From Panagrolaimus kolymaensis (taxonomy: Eukaryota > Nematoda > Chromadorea > Rhabditida > Panagrolaimidae): a DNA stretch of 64,000 bases. The notes below the pieces were generated by a model. It was not told the DNA's origin. It worked only from the letters and a program-made list of their open reading frames with translations, and made no database searches. The stretch covers positions 6,448,001 through 6,512,000 of the forward strand of contig JAJQJQ010000004.1 of assembly GCA_028622995.1 (NCBI GenBank). The letters are read 5' to 3'. Position numbers and translations under genes: made by a program. Each line of letters opens with the position of its first letter. Position 1 is the stretch's first letter. Below are positions 10,598 to 22,013 of the stretch, one piece after another.

Positions 10598-12955
10598 ATA
10601 AAAAAGTGAAAAAACCAAAAAAAATTTATTTTACTCCTATTGATGAAATTCTAAAATAAATTGGTTTTGATTACCTGAAAAACAGAAAAAAAAATAATTA
10701 AGAAAAAATGTGTGATAAAAATATTTTTTTTTTGCTCTTTTAAAACACGAGAAGAAAAAAAGAAAAACAATTATTTAAAGTAATCAATCAAAAAAATTGT
10801 GAAAATAATGATCACAAGGAGAAAAAAAAGAAAAATAGTTTTTAAGGTGGCACACAACAAAAAAAAAGAAGTATCATAACTACAAGTATTTTTATATATA
10901 TACACGGGACTAATTTGAAAGATAAGAAAATTGAAGATGGGTGGCAGGTGGCGACAACGACGACGGTGTGTGGTAGTTAGGGGCAGTTAGTAGCTGAGGA
11001 TGATGGTTGTATAAAAATGTTTATTCTTTTTTTCCATTTTTTTTTTGAAAGAATATAAATTTTTTTTAAAAAGATTTTTTGCAAAACAAACGAAAAGTTT
11101 TAGAAAAATTAGAAAAAAATGTGTTAAAAAAAGAAGTGGAATATCGATTACTTTGGTTAGTTGATTTTTTTGAAGAAAATAAGTCGAGATTGCGGACATG
11201 TGGTGGACTTGTAGAAGTTCTCTTTGTGTCCGCTCACTGCCAAGTCGCCTTCACGCTTGGTTATTTTTTTTAGTTCAAAAAAAAAATGTAAACAAAGAAC
11301 AACAACGCTTCGTCCAAAAAAAAATGCTAAGGCAGTCATTGGAAAAGAAAAACTTGCAATTTTGTAAAAAGAAAGACATAATTTCTTGGTTTTTATGGAA
11401 TTTGGAATTAAATCAATAAAAAAATGATGTGATACCCTCATTTATTTCAACAGCTTTTTTTTGTCCTCAAAGTCTCCTCCTTAAAGCACCCGAAATCAAT
11501 CAATTTATATTATAGACGAATGATTATTGACTGGTAAAAAATGAAACAAAATTCAATGTCGTAAAAGGAATAAAAAAAAGCAAAATTAGAAGAAGAAAAA
11601 ATTAATAAACCCAAAGAAAAAATTTTTACTTTAATAAAAAAAAGTTGTAAACCACAAAATACAATAGAACAATTTTTTCTACTAATAAAACTTTTTATTA
11701 TTTTTTGGATTACAAATATAATAATAATTAGTAAATAACAAGATAAAGATGGAAATAACCCTCCATTTACATATTTATTAAACCCTTATTAAATTATAAA
11801 AAACAAAACAAAAGCATTCCTTTTATGTTTCTGTCTCTCTCCTCTACCCAAAGAGACATATTTTTTTTTTATTAATTCTCTAGACTTTTTATCTCTGCAC
11901 TTTCATTTCTTTTTTTTGCTAAAAATATGTTTGTAGCTAAAAAAAGGAAGGAAGGAAAGGAAATTGAGAAAGTGAGAGGAGAGATAAACAACGACTGAAA
12001 GAAAAAAAAAGAACTCGACTCTCAAAGAAAAAAAAAATTTTTTTTGTTTTGTTTTTATCGAAGTAAAAGTTTAAAAAACGTCGTAGTCGTCTCTGTCCTT
12101 GCATATTTTTTTTTGCCTTTTGGCCTTGCTTCACTTGGTGGCTCAAAGACGAACGAAAGACTGGGCAAAAAAAAAAAGAAGCAAAAACACCAGTCGCCGC
12201 CGCCGCCAGGCGGTCGTTGAATATAAAAAAAGCTGCAGCAGCAACATTTCAAAAAATAAAAACGAAGGACGACATAAAACACATAAAAAAAACTGAATGG
12301 GACTGACTGGATTGATGGGTTCAAAAGAAAATGAGAAAAAAAGGAAAAAACGAACACCAAGACTAAGAAGAAAAAAAAAGGAAGATTGGGTGCGCGAAGC
12401 AGCCGATAGATAGATTTCCAACTGTTTTTGAGAAACAAAATTTGTTTTTTAAGGCTTTTTTTAAATGTGTTTTCTGAAAAAGAAAAAAAATGCCGACTTT
12501 GTTGTTTGATAGCTTTTTTTTTAAACCTTTGAAGGACACCAAAATAAAAAATGACTTAAAAAAGACAGAGGTTAAAAACATTGAGAAGAAAAAATGAAGG
12601 ACAAAGACTCCATTTCTCAGATTTTTTTTTCTTCATTCAAACAAAGGCTCCTCTCCTTGCGCAACAACAAAAAAGAAATAGAAAAAAGGGAATAAAAAAA
12701 GGCAATTTAAAAAATAAAAAAGTCAAAGAAAAAAAAAGTGAAATGGAAGAAGAAGAACAACGACTTTTTACTTGTTCTTTACAAAGGTCATTTGAAAGTT
12801 GACTATTTTTAACTGCTTTGGACGAAGGTGAAAAAGTTGTCTAGCTAGATTAGTATTAAAGGTTCTGTAAAAAAGTTTATCAAAACAAAAAAACAATAAA
12901 ATGTTGAAAATTAATTCACTTGAAAAATATTGATGGCACTTTTTTATAAAAATAT
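10598..12955. other. Gene-poor interval upstream of moc-1 and downstream of the F-box-like array
   Basis: Long A and T runs dominate. A few GC-richer patches occur, at 10930-11010 (ggtggcgacaacgacgacgg) and 12180-12250 (cgccgccgccgcc then gctgcagcagc). No open frame here has family similarity or sensible splice structure. The first patch lies about 0.4 kb upstream of moc-1 and may be promoter DNA (inference). Confidence 0.5.
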
Positions 12956-13598
12956 TTATTGCGCATTTTTAGTAATAAAAAAATGAAAATTCTTTTTTTT
13001 ATTTTTATTTTTTTCTATGATTGGGTTAAATGCTTCTCTCAATTCTTGATTCTTCTTTTGATCGTAATTGTATAAATGAATTCTGAAAAAGATTGTTTTT
13101 AAACAAAACGTTTACTTTCGCTTATTTTGTATATTAAAAAAGAAAAATCCCAAAAAAAACTTACGAAAGGTTTTGGAATTTTTTTGATAACAAAATATTT
13201 ACAACTTCTTTTACTTCATCAATTGTTTTATAATTGATGTTTGTGAATAATGCCAAATCAATTATATTTGGTCCACGAATAAGATACTTCAAAACTTTGA
13301 TATCAATATTTATTGAGTAAAGCCACAATTTTGAGTATAATGGAATAATATTTGATATATCTGCCAATTTCGGTGCACTTCGAATGGTTAAATATTGTTT
13401 GATTTCAATGACTTTTGGGCCTTTATGGTAATCATTATTAGAATTAAATGTCACCGTATCAACACACTCAATTCGTTTATTTGATAATTTTCGAGTCCAT
13501 GAATTAATTTGGGCAAAAGTTGCAAGAGTTGAAACGTCACAGATTTCAATAAATCGATTATGGATTAACCATGGAATAGATGAAAATTGGAAAGGCAT
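12956..13598 (-). CDS. F-box-like family protein 1 of the array
   Basis: Two exons (13598-13165, 13082-12956) give 186 residues. The N-terminus reads MPFQFSSIPWLIHNRFIEICD...FAQINSWTRKLSNKRI, an F-box-like pattern (proline-tryptophan, then amphipathic helices). The middle has IIPLYSKLWL and IKVLKYLIRGPN, followed by VKEVVNILLSKKF. The phase-2 intron sits right after this in every family member. Exon 2 gives LREAFNPIIEKNK and a Lys-rich end. Such proteins are usually substrate receptors of SCF ubiquitin ligases (family knowledge; the F-box match is by eye). It is the most downstream member of a five-gene minus-strand tandem array. Confidence 0.82.
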
Positions 13599-13938
13599 GA
13601 TTGAGAGAAAAAAAAATAAATAAGTCAAATGACAATTTTTCAGCCAAAGAAAAAAAATAAAGATACACAAAGCATAGTTTTTTTAGGGCCATTAAATAAG
13701 TTCGCGCGAAGCTGTGCCTTAGAGAAAAACCGTCACCAAAAAGAGGTAGAATAAAAAATTTTTGTGATTTTAATAAACAAACTTTGGTAAAAAAAAGATT
13801 TAGTTTAAATTTTTTTTATTTCGTGGTTAAAAAAAGATACCAAAAAAAATTAACAAAAAAACTTTAAATAAATTCAAATACAAATAAGTTTATTTCGCTA
13901 CTTATTCAAATATTTTGTTTTTATTCCTGTGTTTCTTT

Positions 13939-14545
13939 CTATGAATAAAATAAACAATCAAAACCGAATCCTTTATTTTTATATTTATCTTTAAGTGGCT
14001 TAAATGCTTCTTTTAATTGTTTAATTTTTGTTGGATTGCAGCTATACAAACTAATTCTTAAAAAAATACAAAAGTTTAATCAGAATGCGATACAGGAAAA
14101 TAAAAAATTAAACTTACGAAAATCTGCTGAAACTTTTTGTTAGCAAAATATCATCGATTTCTTTAACTTCACCAATATTTTCATAAACAAGTTTAGCTTC
14201 AAATATAAAATAACTTAAATTTGCTCCAAGAATAAGTTGTTTCAAAACTTTAATGCTAAAAAGACTTTTACGAATTCGTAATTTTGAATATAATGGAATA
14301 ATATGTAAAACATCTTTCAATGCTAATGGTGCTCCAAGATCATAGTTTAAATGTTCTCTTATTTCCAATACGTTGAAATCATTTTTGACGTCATTTGTTA
14401 CGTAATTGACACTAGTAATTCTCTTATTTGATAATTTACGAGTCCACGAATTTATTTGGGCAAAAGTTGCAAGAGTTGAAGCGTCGCAAATTTCAATAAA
14501 TCGATTTTGGATTAACCATGGAATAGATGAAAATGGAAAAGACAT
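13939..14545 (-). CDS. F-box-like family protein 2 of the array
   Basis: Exons 14545-14118 and 14056-13939 give 181 residues. The N-terminal box SFPFSSIPWLIQNRFIEICD...INSWTRKLSNKRI is almost identical to its neighbours. IIPLYSKLRI, IKVLKQLILGANL and VKEIDDILLTKSF are retained. Exon 2 encodes ISLYSCNPTKIKQLKEAF and ends YKNKGFGFD plus a short tail. The intron position and phase match the other members. The middle region (residues 45-75) is the variable part and could contact different substrates (inference). Confidence 0.82.
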
Positions 14546-14660
14546 GTTTTAGATAGATGGAAAATTGCCAAAACCAATCCAAAAATAAAAATACACAAAT
14601 CATAGTTTTTTTAGTGCCATTAAATAAGCTCTCGCAAAACTACATATGTGTGCCTTTAAA

Positions 14661-14673
14661 GAATAAAGGTCAC
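14661..14673 (-). promoter_or_regulatory. Conserved GTGACCTTTATTC motif upstream of F-box-like gene 2
   Basis: On the coding strand GTGACCTTTATTC lies about 116 bp upstream of the ATG. The same 13 bases recur upstream of gene 3 and a shortened form upstream of gene 4, while most other flanking DNA is diverged. Candidate promoter element; function inferred from conservation only. Confidence 0.4.
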
Positions 14674-14869
14674 AAAAAAATTCTAGAGTCACAACAATTT
14701 TTTTTGAAGAGAAGCAAAGAAAAAATTCAAATTTTTTGATTAAACTTAATTCTTTTATTTATCTCTCAATGTGATAACACAAAAAAATACAATATAAAAA
14801 CTTTTATCGAGTAAAAAATCATTATGGAAATAAAATAATCTGTTTATTAATCTTTCTATTCATTCCGTA

Positions 14870-14971
14870 GGGTTTCAGTAAAAACCGATCCGATCGGTCA
14901 CGCAAACTCAAAAATTTGCATCATTTTTTCCGTTCAAAATAAAGGGATCGGATCGGTTTTTACTGAGACCC
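14870..14971. mobile_element. 102-bp MITE inserted at the stop codon of F-box-like gene 3
   Basis: The terminal inverted repeats are 26 bp with one mismatch, beginning GGGT(T/C)TCAGTAAAAACC. They are flanked by a perfect 9-bp duplication, cattccgta, at 14861-14869 and 14972-14980. The spacer is about 50 bp and non-coding. A 9-bp duplication points to a Mutator-type parent; an 8-bp reading (hAT type) is possible because the boundary base is ambiguous. Confidence 0.9.
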
Positions 14972-15601
14972 CATTCCGTATACATTTTTTTACCAATATA
15001 AATGTAAAAGTTGCTACCTTTATATTTATATTTTTCGATGAATGGCCTAAACGATTCTTTTAATTCTTGAACTTTTATTGGATCGGAATCATGCAAATAA
15101 ATTCTAAAAAAGAAAAATAATAAAATAAAAGTTTAATGATAAAAACAATGAAACTTACGAACACCAATTAAATTTTTTTCTTAACAAAATATCAATAATT
15201 TCTTTAACTTCATCCATTGTTTCATAAATTAGTTCGGTGTGTAATGAAAAATTGTTTAAATTTCGCCCAAGAATAAGATGTTTTAAAGCTTTTATATCAA
15301 AATTTTTTAGGAGAAGCCAAAGTATTGAATATGATGGAATAATATTTGATACATCGGCCAATGACACATTAGAGTATAGATAAATGGTTAAATATTCTTT
15401 AATTTCAAAAAGTTCTGGTATACTTTTAAAATCATATTTTGATTTGAAAGTCACAGTATTTACACTTTGTATTCTCTTTTTAGATAATTTTAAAGTCCAT
15501 GAATTTATTCGAGCAAAAGTTGAAAGAGTTTGAGTATCACAAATTTCAATAAATCGATTTTGAATTGTCCATGGAATCGATGAAAATGGAAAAGCGGCCA
15601 T
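14908..15601 (-). CDS. F-box-like family protein 3, C-terminus extended by a MITE
   Basis: Exons 15601-15159 and 15103-14908 give 212 residues. The N-terminal box is AAFPFSSIPWTIQNRFIEICD...INSWTLKLSKKRI, with NIIPSYSILW, IKALKHLILGRNL and VKEIIDILLRKKF following. Exon 2 begins IYLHDSDPIKVQELKESFRPF. The frame then crosses into the 102-bp MITE: without the insertion the codons after MYTE would be a stop (TGA); with it 21 residues (WGLSKNRSDPF... to DANF) are added before a new stop inside the element. The gene is otherwise intact. Confidence 0.85.
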
Positions 15602-15715
15602 GATTTGGTCAAACAGAAAATAATCAAATGAATGGCTTGAGAAAAGAAAAAAAAACAATTTTGACTTCAATTTGTCCTTATGACTATATATGCTCGAGCG
15701 AAACTGTTCCTAAGA

Positions 15716-15728
15716 GAATAAAGGTCAC
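15716..15728 (-). promoter_or_regulatory. Conserved GTGACCTTTATTC motif upstream of F-box-like gene 3
   Basis: Identical to the motif upstream of gene 2 and about 115 bp from the ATG. Confidence 0.4.
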
Positions 15729-16045
15729 GACAACAACAGCAAAAAAAGAAATGGTAGGGTGCAAAATATTTTTTTCTCGTTTGAAAAAACAAACAAAAGA
15801 AAAATAAAGAAAAACGAAAAAAATAAGATCTGCTGAAAGAGCAAAAAATAGTTGTTTCATTATTGAAACTTCTATGAAAATCAATCCTTAAAAATACTAA
15901 AAGATGCAAGACTCCAAACAAGAAAAAATTTATTACAAAAAGTTAAAATACCAACAAAAAATAACAGAAATAATATTGAAAATAAATTTATAATAAAAAC
16001 ATAGGTAAATGCGTAAGCTTCCGGTCTTTTGGTTTTTTATTTACT

Positions 16046-16720
16046 CTAAATTTTCCAAGAACGTCTCTGTAGTCGAAATTCTATAGTTGTTTCCTTTTTA
16101 TTTATTCTTTTCTTTAAAAGTGGTTTAAAAGCTTCATCAAGTTGTTGAATTTCTTTTAGAATGTAATTGCTTAAACGAATCCTGAAAAATATTGTTTAAA
16201 AAAATGTTAAATTGCCTAATTATAAAACGACGAATGACGGAGAATTAAAAGGAAAAACTCACGAAACATCTTTGAATTTTTTTAATAACAAAATATTTAC
16301 GACCTCTTTGATTTCTTTATCTGATTTAAAAATAAGTTTAGTTTTTAAAGATAATTCTTTTAAATTTTGCCCAAGAATAAGATGCTTCAAAGCTTTTATA
16401 TCCATTTCGCGTGCATTAATAATTAATCGAGAATGTGTTGGAATAATATATGATACATCAACCAAAAATAATTTAAACCCAGAATTTATATATAACAAAT
16501 CTTTAACTTCTAACAATTCTGAAGTGTCATCATGATGCTTGAAATTATCGGCATCAATAAATTTAAGATTGACAATATCGATACGTCGAATTCGTTTGTC
16601 ACATAATTTTCGAGTCCATGGATTTATTTGAACAAAGTTTGCTAGAATTGAAAGATCACAAATTTCAATAAATCGTTTTTGAATAATCCATGGAATAAAT
16701 GAAAATGGAAAAGTATTCAT
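16046..16720 (-). CDS. F-box-like family protein 4 of the array
   Basis: Exons 16720-16263 and 16181-16046 give 197 residues. The N-terminus is NTFPFSFIPWIIQKRFIEICD...INPWTRKLCDKRI. IIPTHSRLII, IKALKHLILGQNL and IKEVVNILLLKKF follow. Exon 2 begins IRLSNYILKEIQQLDEAF and ends in an Arg/Lys-rich tail (LQRRSWKI). The donor is gtgag instead of gtaag, the only visible splice difference from its paralogues. It is the most diverged of the five array members in its middle region, which has an Asp/His-rich insertion around residues 55-65. Confidence 0.8.
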
Positions 16721-16873
16721 AATTCAAATTCAGTTATGCCACGAATGAAACAGGACAAAACTAAAACAAACGCAAACAACAATTTTCAAGTAAAAATAAA
16801 AGATTTTGGGTGGCTTTTTTTTTTATTATCATTAATGAGTTTAGCCGAAGAGAAAGCAGCCCACCAAAAAAAT

Positions 16874-16884
16874 AATAAAGGTCA
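16874..16884 (-). promoter_or_regulatory. TGACCTTTATT motif upstream of F-box-like gene 4
   Basis: The core TGACCTTTATT is kept, about 154 bp upstream of the ATG. Related forms occur upstream of gene 5 (about 17,984-17,994, TGACCTCTTTT) and of the distant plus-strand gene 7 (36,801, TGACCTATAT). Confidence 0.35.
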
Positions 16885-17219
16885 AAAAAATAAGAGATTC
16901 CTAAAAACAAAAAGTGAAAAATTAATTATAAATCGATATTATTGATTTATAGTTACTTTATTTCTTTCTATCTAAAATACAATAAAGTTTTTTGCAACAA
17001 AAAAAATTTAAAAAATTCATTATGCATTTTCTTAAAGTAAAATTAAATTTATTTATTCTTTCCGACCAAAAAAAGCTTTCTTTTCGTCTTTCAACAATCT
17101 CAATGAAAAGCAACAAAAAAAAATAATATTTCTTTATGATATTTAATTTTTTTTCTCTTGATATTGCTGCATAAAAATATGGTTTGAAATTTTTTATATT
17201 TGTATAAAACAAAGAAAAA

Positions 17220-17842
17220 TTAATTAAGCAATAATTGTGACTTGGATTCATAAAGGAAAAATTTTTCAATTCGACGTTTACATTTCTTTGCCAAAGGCTG
17301 GAAAGCGGATCCTATTTGCTTTATTTCATTTTTATCGGGATTGCAAAAAACAATGCTAAAAAGTTTAATAAAAGTTTAATTAAAGTAATTTTGACTTACT
17401 ATGCCCAATTAAATTTTTTTGCTAATAAAATATCGACTACTTTTTTAACGTCGTTAATATTTTCATAAACAAGTAGGGTGAATATTGTGAGATCCTTTAA
17501 ATTTGGCCCAAGCAAATATTTCAATGCTTTTACATCGATTTTGTCAACAATAATTCGTAATTCTGAGTAAAATGGAATAATGCGAAAAAAATTTTTCAAC
17601 CATAAGCTTGTCATAGATTTTAAACACAATTTTTTTTTAATTTCCATAATTTTTAATGGATCATTTTCGAAGAAAGTTTCTTTAGTTATTTGCAAAGTGT
17701 CGACACTTTGAATTCGTTTATTTGATAATCTTCGGGTCCATGAATTTATTTGAGCAAATTTTACAATAGTTTGAATATCACAAATTTCAATGAAACGATT
17801 TTGAATTAACCATGGAAAACTTAGGAAAGACAAACTTTTCAT
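17220..17842 (-). CDS. F-box-like family protein 5 of the array
   Basis: Exons 17842-17400 and 17355-17220 give 192 residues. The N-terminus is KSLSFLSFPWLIQNRFIEICD...INSWTRRLSNKRI. IIPFYSELRI, VKALKYLLGPNL and VKKVVDILLAKKF are conserved. Exon 2 encodes IVFCNPDKNEIKQIGSAF followed by a basic tail. It is the first (most upstream) gene of the minus-strand array, and about 0.4-0.6 kb of A/T-rich DNA separates each member. Confidence 0.8.
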
Positions 17843-18218
17843 GATTGGAATTTGATTTAATAAAGAATGGTAATAAACTATTATGAGCCAAAAAACAATT
17901 TAAAGCTTTAAATTTGTTTTTTATTTTTTCGCCATGGTTGCTTGCCATTCATGTGAGAAAAGATGCCTTCTCAAAGAAAATAGAAAAGAGGTCATTACAA
18001 ATCAATAAATACAAAAAACAAAATAACAAATTCAATGAATAAAAAAAGAAATTTTTTCCCAAATTTTTTTTCAAAGTATCAAAAGCTTTTCGAAATATAA
18101 AATTCTGTTACATTTTTATTATTAATTTTTACACATACAAAAAATAATTATGCCAAATAATGATATACAAAAAGAAAATTACATTTCTGTAAAAAATTGA
18201 TTTAATTATAATTAATTA
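17843..18218. other. Intergenic between F-box-like gene 5 and the proline-rich gene
   Basis: A/T-rich, with the weak TGACCT-type motif near 17,990 and nothing else recognised. Confidence 0.4.
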
Positions 18219-19256
18219 TTATTCTTCGGTTTTATCTTTAATTTCTTCTTCTTTGGAAAAAGGTTCTTCAGTTGTGGTTGCTGCAGTTGTTGTTGTTTGG
18301 GGTTGCTTTTTGTGTCTATAATATTTTAATGGACGAGAATTAGAATAAATGTAAGGTTGAGCATATAATGGAACAGCACGAATATCACCAGGTTGGGGTG
18401 GAGCTCCTGCAGCAATAGCAAGGGATGTGGGAATAAAAGCTGTTGGAGGTTGTTGTTGTGGTGGAGGTGGAGGTCCAGGAGCATATGCTGGTCCTAGAGC
18501 GTATGCTGGTGGTGGTGGAGGAGGTGGGGGAAGACATGCTGGACATGGTGGAAGTGGAGCTGGAGCTGGAGCGGCTTGTGGGAATGGCATAGGTTGAGAA
18601 TATACCATTTGCTGTGGAGGAGGATATGCAGCTGGTGGTGGTGGCATGGGTGGTGGCAAAGGTGTAAGAATTGGTGCTAAAAATCATTTTGTTAAGTAAA
18701 TTTATAACATTTTTTGAAAGTGACTTACCAACACCTGGAACTTGAAGTAATGCAGCAAAGACATTCATCGGTAAATTCAAGGTGACTCCATTCATGTTTA
18801 ATGCCGTAGTTGGAGGTGGTGGTGGTGGTGGAGGATATGGGATGCCTACTCTTGGAGGAGGTGGTGGAGGTTGAAGAGGTTGAGGCAATGGAATAGGTCC
18901 AGGTAAAAATCTTTCACTTCCTGGGGGTGGTGGAGGTGGAAATGGAGCAACTGGAGGTGGCATATTTGATGCAACCAAATATGTTGGTGGTGGAGGTCTC
19001 ATTGGAGGCTGGGGTGGTGGAGGAGGCAATGATGGACTCCATGACACCTGTTGTGCTTGCGGCGGTGGCGGTGGAGGTGGAGGAAGATAATTTTGAGCTC
19101 TTGAAGGAAAGCTTGCAGCCGTAGCAAAATATTGACCAGGAAGCAATTGAGCTGCCACAGCCGATAAAATCGAGCAAAACCTTAAAATTTTTTGAACTCA
19201 ATAAAATAGAAAAAATATACGAAAGAAACTTACAAAACCAATTTAAAAGTAGCCAT
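18219..19256 (-). CDS. Secreted proline-rich protein
   Basis: Exons 19256-19234, 19180-18729 and 18676-18219 give 310 residues. Exon 1 joins to MATFKLVLFCSILSAVAA, a clear signal peptide with cleavage likely before QLLPGQ. The mature chain is dominated by poly-proline blocks (several runs of 7-9 Pro), separated by Gly, Ala, Tyr and Gln residues. One non-repetitive segment (LNMNGVTLNLPMNVFAALLQVPGVG) spans the end of exon 2. The C-terminus carries a basic stretch (RPLKYYRHKKQ) and a Thr/Glu-rich tail. It is probably an extracellular matrix, cuticle or gland protein; no enzymatic domain is seen. Other frames over this GGT/CCA-rich DNA are composition artefacts. Confidence 0.85.
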
Positions 19257-19599
19257 TTTGTTGTTACTCAAAAATGATTATTTCTTCATTAAAATCAAAG
19301 CTTTTATACCTGCTTTAAACGAACACCTTTTTTTTCTATCAGATTAAAAATTAAAAAATCTTTTCATTCCGGAAACCTTATTTTTTTATTATCGCATAAT
19401 TAATTTCTACCGGTTTCAAATTATTTTTTAAGCTATCATCTTCTCTTTTTTTCTTTGAAAATCGAACCTGCAATTGATACGATTATCTATCTTTTCGATG
19501 GTTTTAGTTTCAATTTTTTTTAAAGTCAGCCAGTTTCTTTTCTCTTTCATTTTGCACTTTTTTTTTTGTGAAAGCGGGTGCATTAAAATAAAAAAGTTT

Positions 19600-19826
19600 T
19601 GAAAAAACTGTAGACTATTTCCTAAAGATGCAATCATAAATTTAGACAATACATCTCCTCATAGCAAGACTAAATTTATATTGCAAGGTTTAGAACGTTA
19701 AAGATTATTGAGAAAATCAACAACGGCTTCAACTTGCAGAAGAAAATTCCAGCTCCAAATGGGCATCGAACTTTCTATGCTCTTGTAAGAGTGAAAGGCA
19801 TGCGTAAAATCAACTGCGCTATTTAA
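19600..19826 (+). pseudogene. Decayed orphan exon
   Basis: Two overlapping frames together read like one damaged protein: KDAIINLDNTSPHSKTKF then ILQGLER, and after a frame change LKIIEKINNGFNLQKKIPA and PNGHRTFYALVRVKGM. The codon content is unlike the surrounding A/T tracts. I do not recognise the family. No flanking exons or start codon were found, so it is probably a relic. Confidence 0.4.
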
Positions 19827-21807
19827 ACATAAGAAATTTTTTGCAAAAAAACACATTGATTTTGATTGATAATTTTCTTTTTTTTTTAAATATTTTTAGG
19901 AAAATTATAAAAAGTTTTTCGTTATGGAAGAAATTCCTTTAGTTTAATTTTTTCAAATTGAGATCGCTCCATTGTATTTTCGCTATTTTACTTTTTCGTT
20001 GTTAATTTTTTCTTCTTCAAAAAACGTACAATTTTGCTTCTAAAAAATATGCATATAATCTTTTTTTCTTTCATCACCAAAAAAAGTAATGATCCTTCCT
20101 TATTTTTATTTTTTATGTGAAGCTTTTAAAAACCCCAAAACCCCAAAGCGACCAAATAAAAAAAAAAGAAGCCTCCTGGAAAAACGTAATGAATTTTTAT
20201 TGTATCCATCCATCCTCTTTTTTTAAATGCCTTTACTTTATTTTACTCGGGTGCGCTTTGGAAAAATTTTTTTATGGAGCTTTACTTTTTCAATTAAAAA
20301 AGCACCATCGCCGACGACCAAAGCCTTTCTTCTATTTTTAATCATTTATTTTATTTCATTTTTTCGTGGATTTCACACTTTTTATGAACAAAAAAAAAAT
20401 AACAAAAACAAAAAAAGAGAAAAATGAGGAGAAAATTGTTGCGCAATTTTTTTTTTTGTTGGATGCAATTAAGCCTCAAACGAGCAGTAATAGCAGCAGC
20501 AGGCGACGATGCACATCGACGACAACGCTTTATGATGGAAAATAAAGTAACAGCTGTGGAACTGTTTTTTTTTCTTCTCTTTTTTGTGAGTAAAAAAATG
20601 GAACAAAGAAAAAGAAGAAAAAAAAGTGACTGGCTTCGAGAAGATGAAGCGCGCGTTCGGCGTTTTTGTGTGTGTTAATCCATGTTCAATTTTAAAAAAA
20701 AGATTATCTCTTGTAATTAGGAAAAGAAAAAAGAAATAATAATGACACCCTTTTTGCATGTTAGTTATTTAACACCCCATAAAATTGGGTATTGTTATGC
20801 AATTTTGTAATAATAATTTTTTTTGGTCATAGTAGTTAGCTTTAATGAAAAATAATAAAGCATTGTTTTTTTTTATGCTGCAAAAAGAGCAGATTAAAAG
20901 CAAAGGAAAAAAATGATGGCAGTGAAATAAAAAAAAATATGCCATGTTTTTCGAAGATTAATTTGTCAAACATTTTTATTTTATTTTATATTTTAGTTTT
21001 ACTTTTTCTATGTTTTTTTTATGGCAAAAATGTTTCTAACTTTCAGAGAGAAAAAAATGTTTTATCATTTTTTGTTTTTCGTGGAAAATTTTTAGCAATT
21101 GCTGGAATATTAGAATTTTGTGGATTCCTCTAAATACAACCTTTTTCTAAGCTTCTTTTCTTATAATAAAATTTTTTAAGAAATAAAAAATACGATAGTT
21201 AAATTATGTTAATTTTGAGAGTAAACGCTTTGACCGAATTATTTCCATTTTGAAGTTACTATCCATCGTTTTATAACTTTCCAAGAATCTTTTGTTCTCT
21301 TTACAAATTTTAATATTTATTTTTCGTTTAAATCAACAAAAAAAAGTTTGCATATTTTAAAAAAAAAAAAATAAAACAAAATTAAATAACAAGAAAATTA
21401 AGTTCAATTAGATTGAAATCAATCAAATTTGTCACTTTTTCTATTTCTCAGAAAAAAACCCACAAGAAAATAAAGAAAGGTTAAAAATGGCTCACTTTTT
21501 AATTAATTCAATATTTCATTTGACATAAATTTTTTGTTTTGTTTTTTATCATTTTTGTGTAACACAACTTGAGAAAAAAGTGTTCAGGTCACAAAGTATA
21601 CTTACATACTTCTTCATCGTCTAGTACTTTTCTTTCACTAACTTTTTTCTAGTAAAAAAGTTAAATAAAAAGTTTGTTTGTTTTAAAATAAAATAAACAA
21701 TTTAGAGAACATTGTTTAAACAAAAAATTTAAAATAACCTATTCATAAAAAAAAGAATTAATGAATGGCTAAGGATGAGGTCGAAGGGAGTTTGTTTTTA
21801 CTCGGAT

Positions 21808-21854
21808 GATAGTAATAAGAATTTTTGAATCATTGTCAAATTTCGATTACTTTC
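21808..21854. repeat. 47-bp palindromic unit
   Basis: GATAGTAAT begins the unit and GATTACTTTC ends it, 47 bp overall. It is a member of the dispersed GATAGTAAC...GTTACTATC family. Confidence 0.6.
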
Positions 21855-21966
21855 AATTATGCGGATATTTGTTGTAAATATTTTTAGAAATAATTTTGGA
21901 AATAATTTTCAATTTTATCTACTATTTACTTTTATCAAAACAGGCATTTAGCCTTTTTTCTTAGAA

Positions 21967-22013
21967 GATAGTAACCATGATTTATAATTAATTTACCAAA
22001 TTTTGTTACTATC
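21967..22013. repeat. 47-bp palindromic unit
   Basis: Perfect 9-bp arms GATAGTAAC and GTTACTATC enclose 29 A/T-rich bases, including the family's caaattttg near the right arm. Confidence 0.7.

Noticed and set aside
11937..12802. Several Phe/Lys-rich open frames on both strands
   Set aside because: They derive from poly-A/poly-T tracts and lack splice signals and conserved motifs.
18385..19201. Alternative Ser/Thr-rich and Gly/Val-rich frames over the proline-rich gene
   Set aside because: These are shifted or antisense readings of CCA/GGT repeats; only one frame has a signal peptide and joins across both introns.
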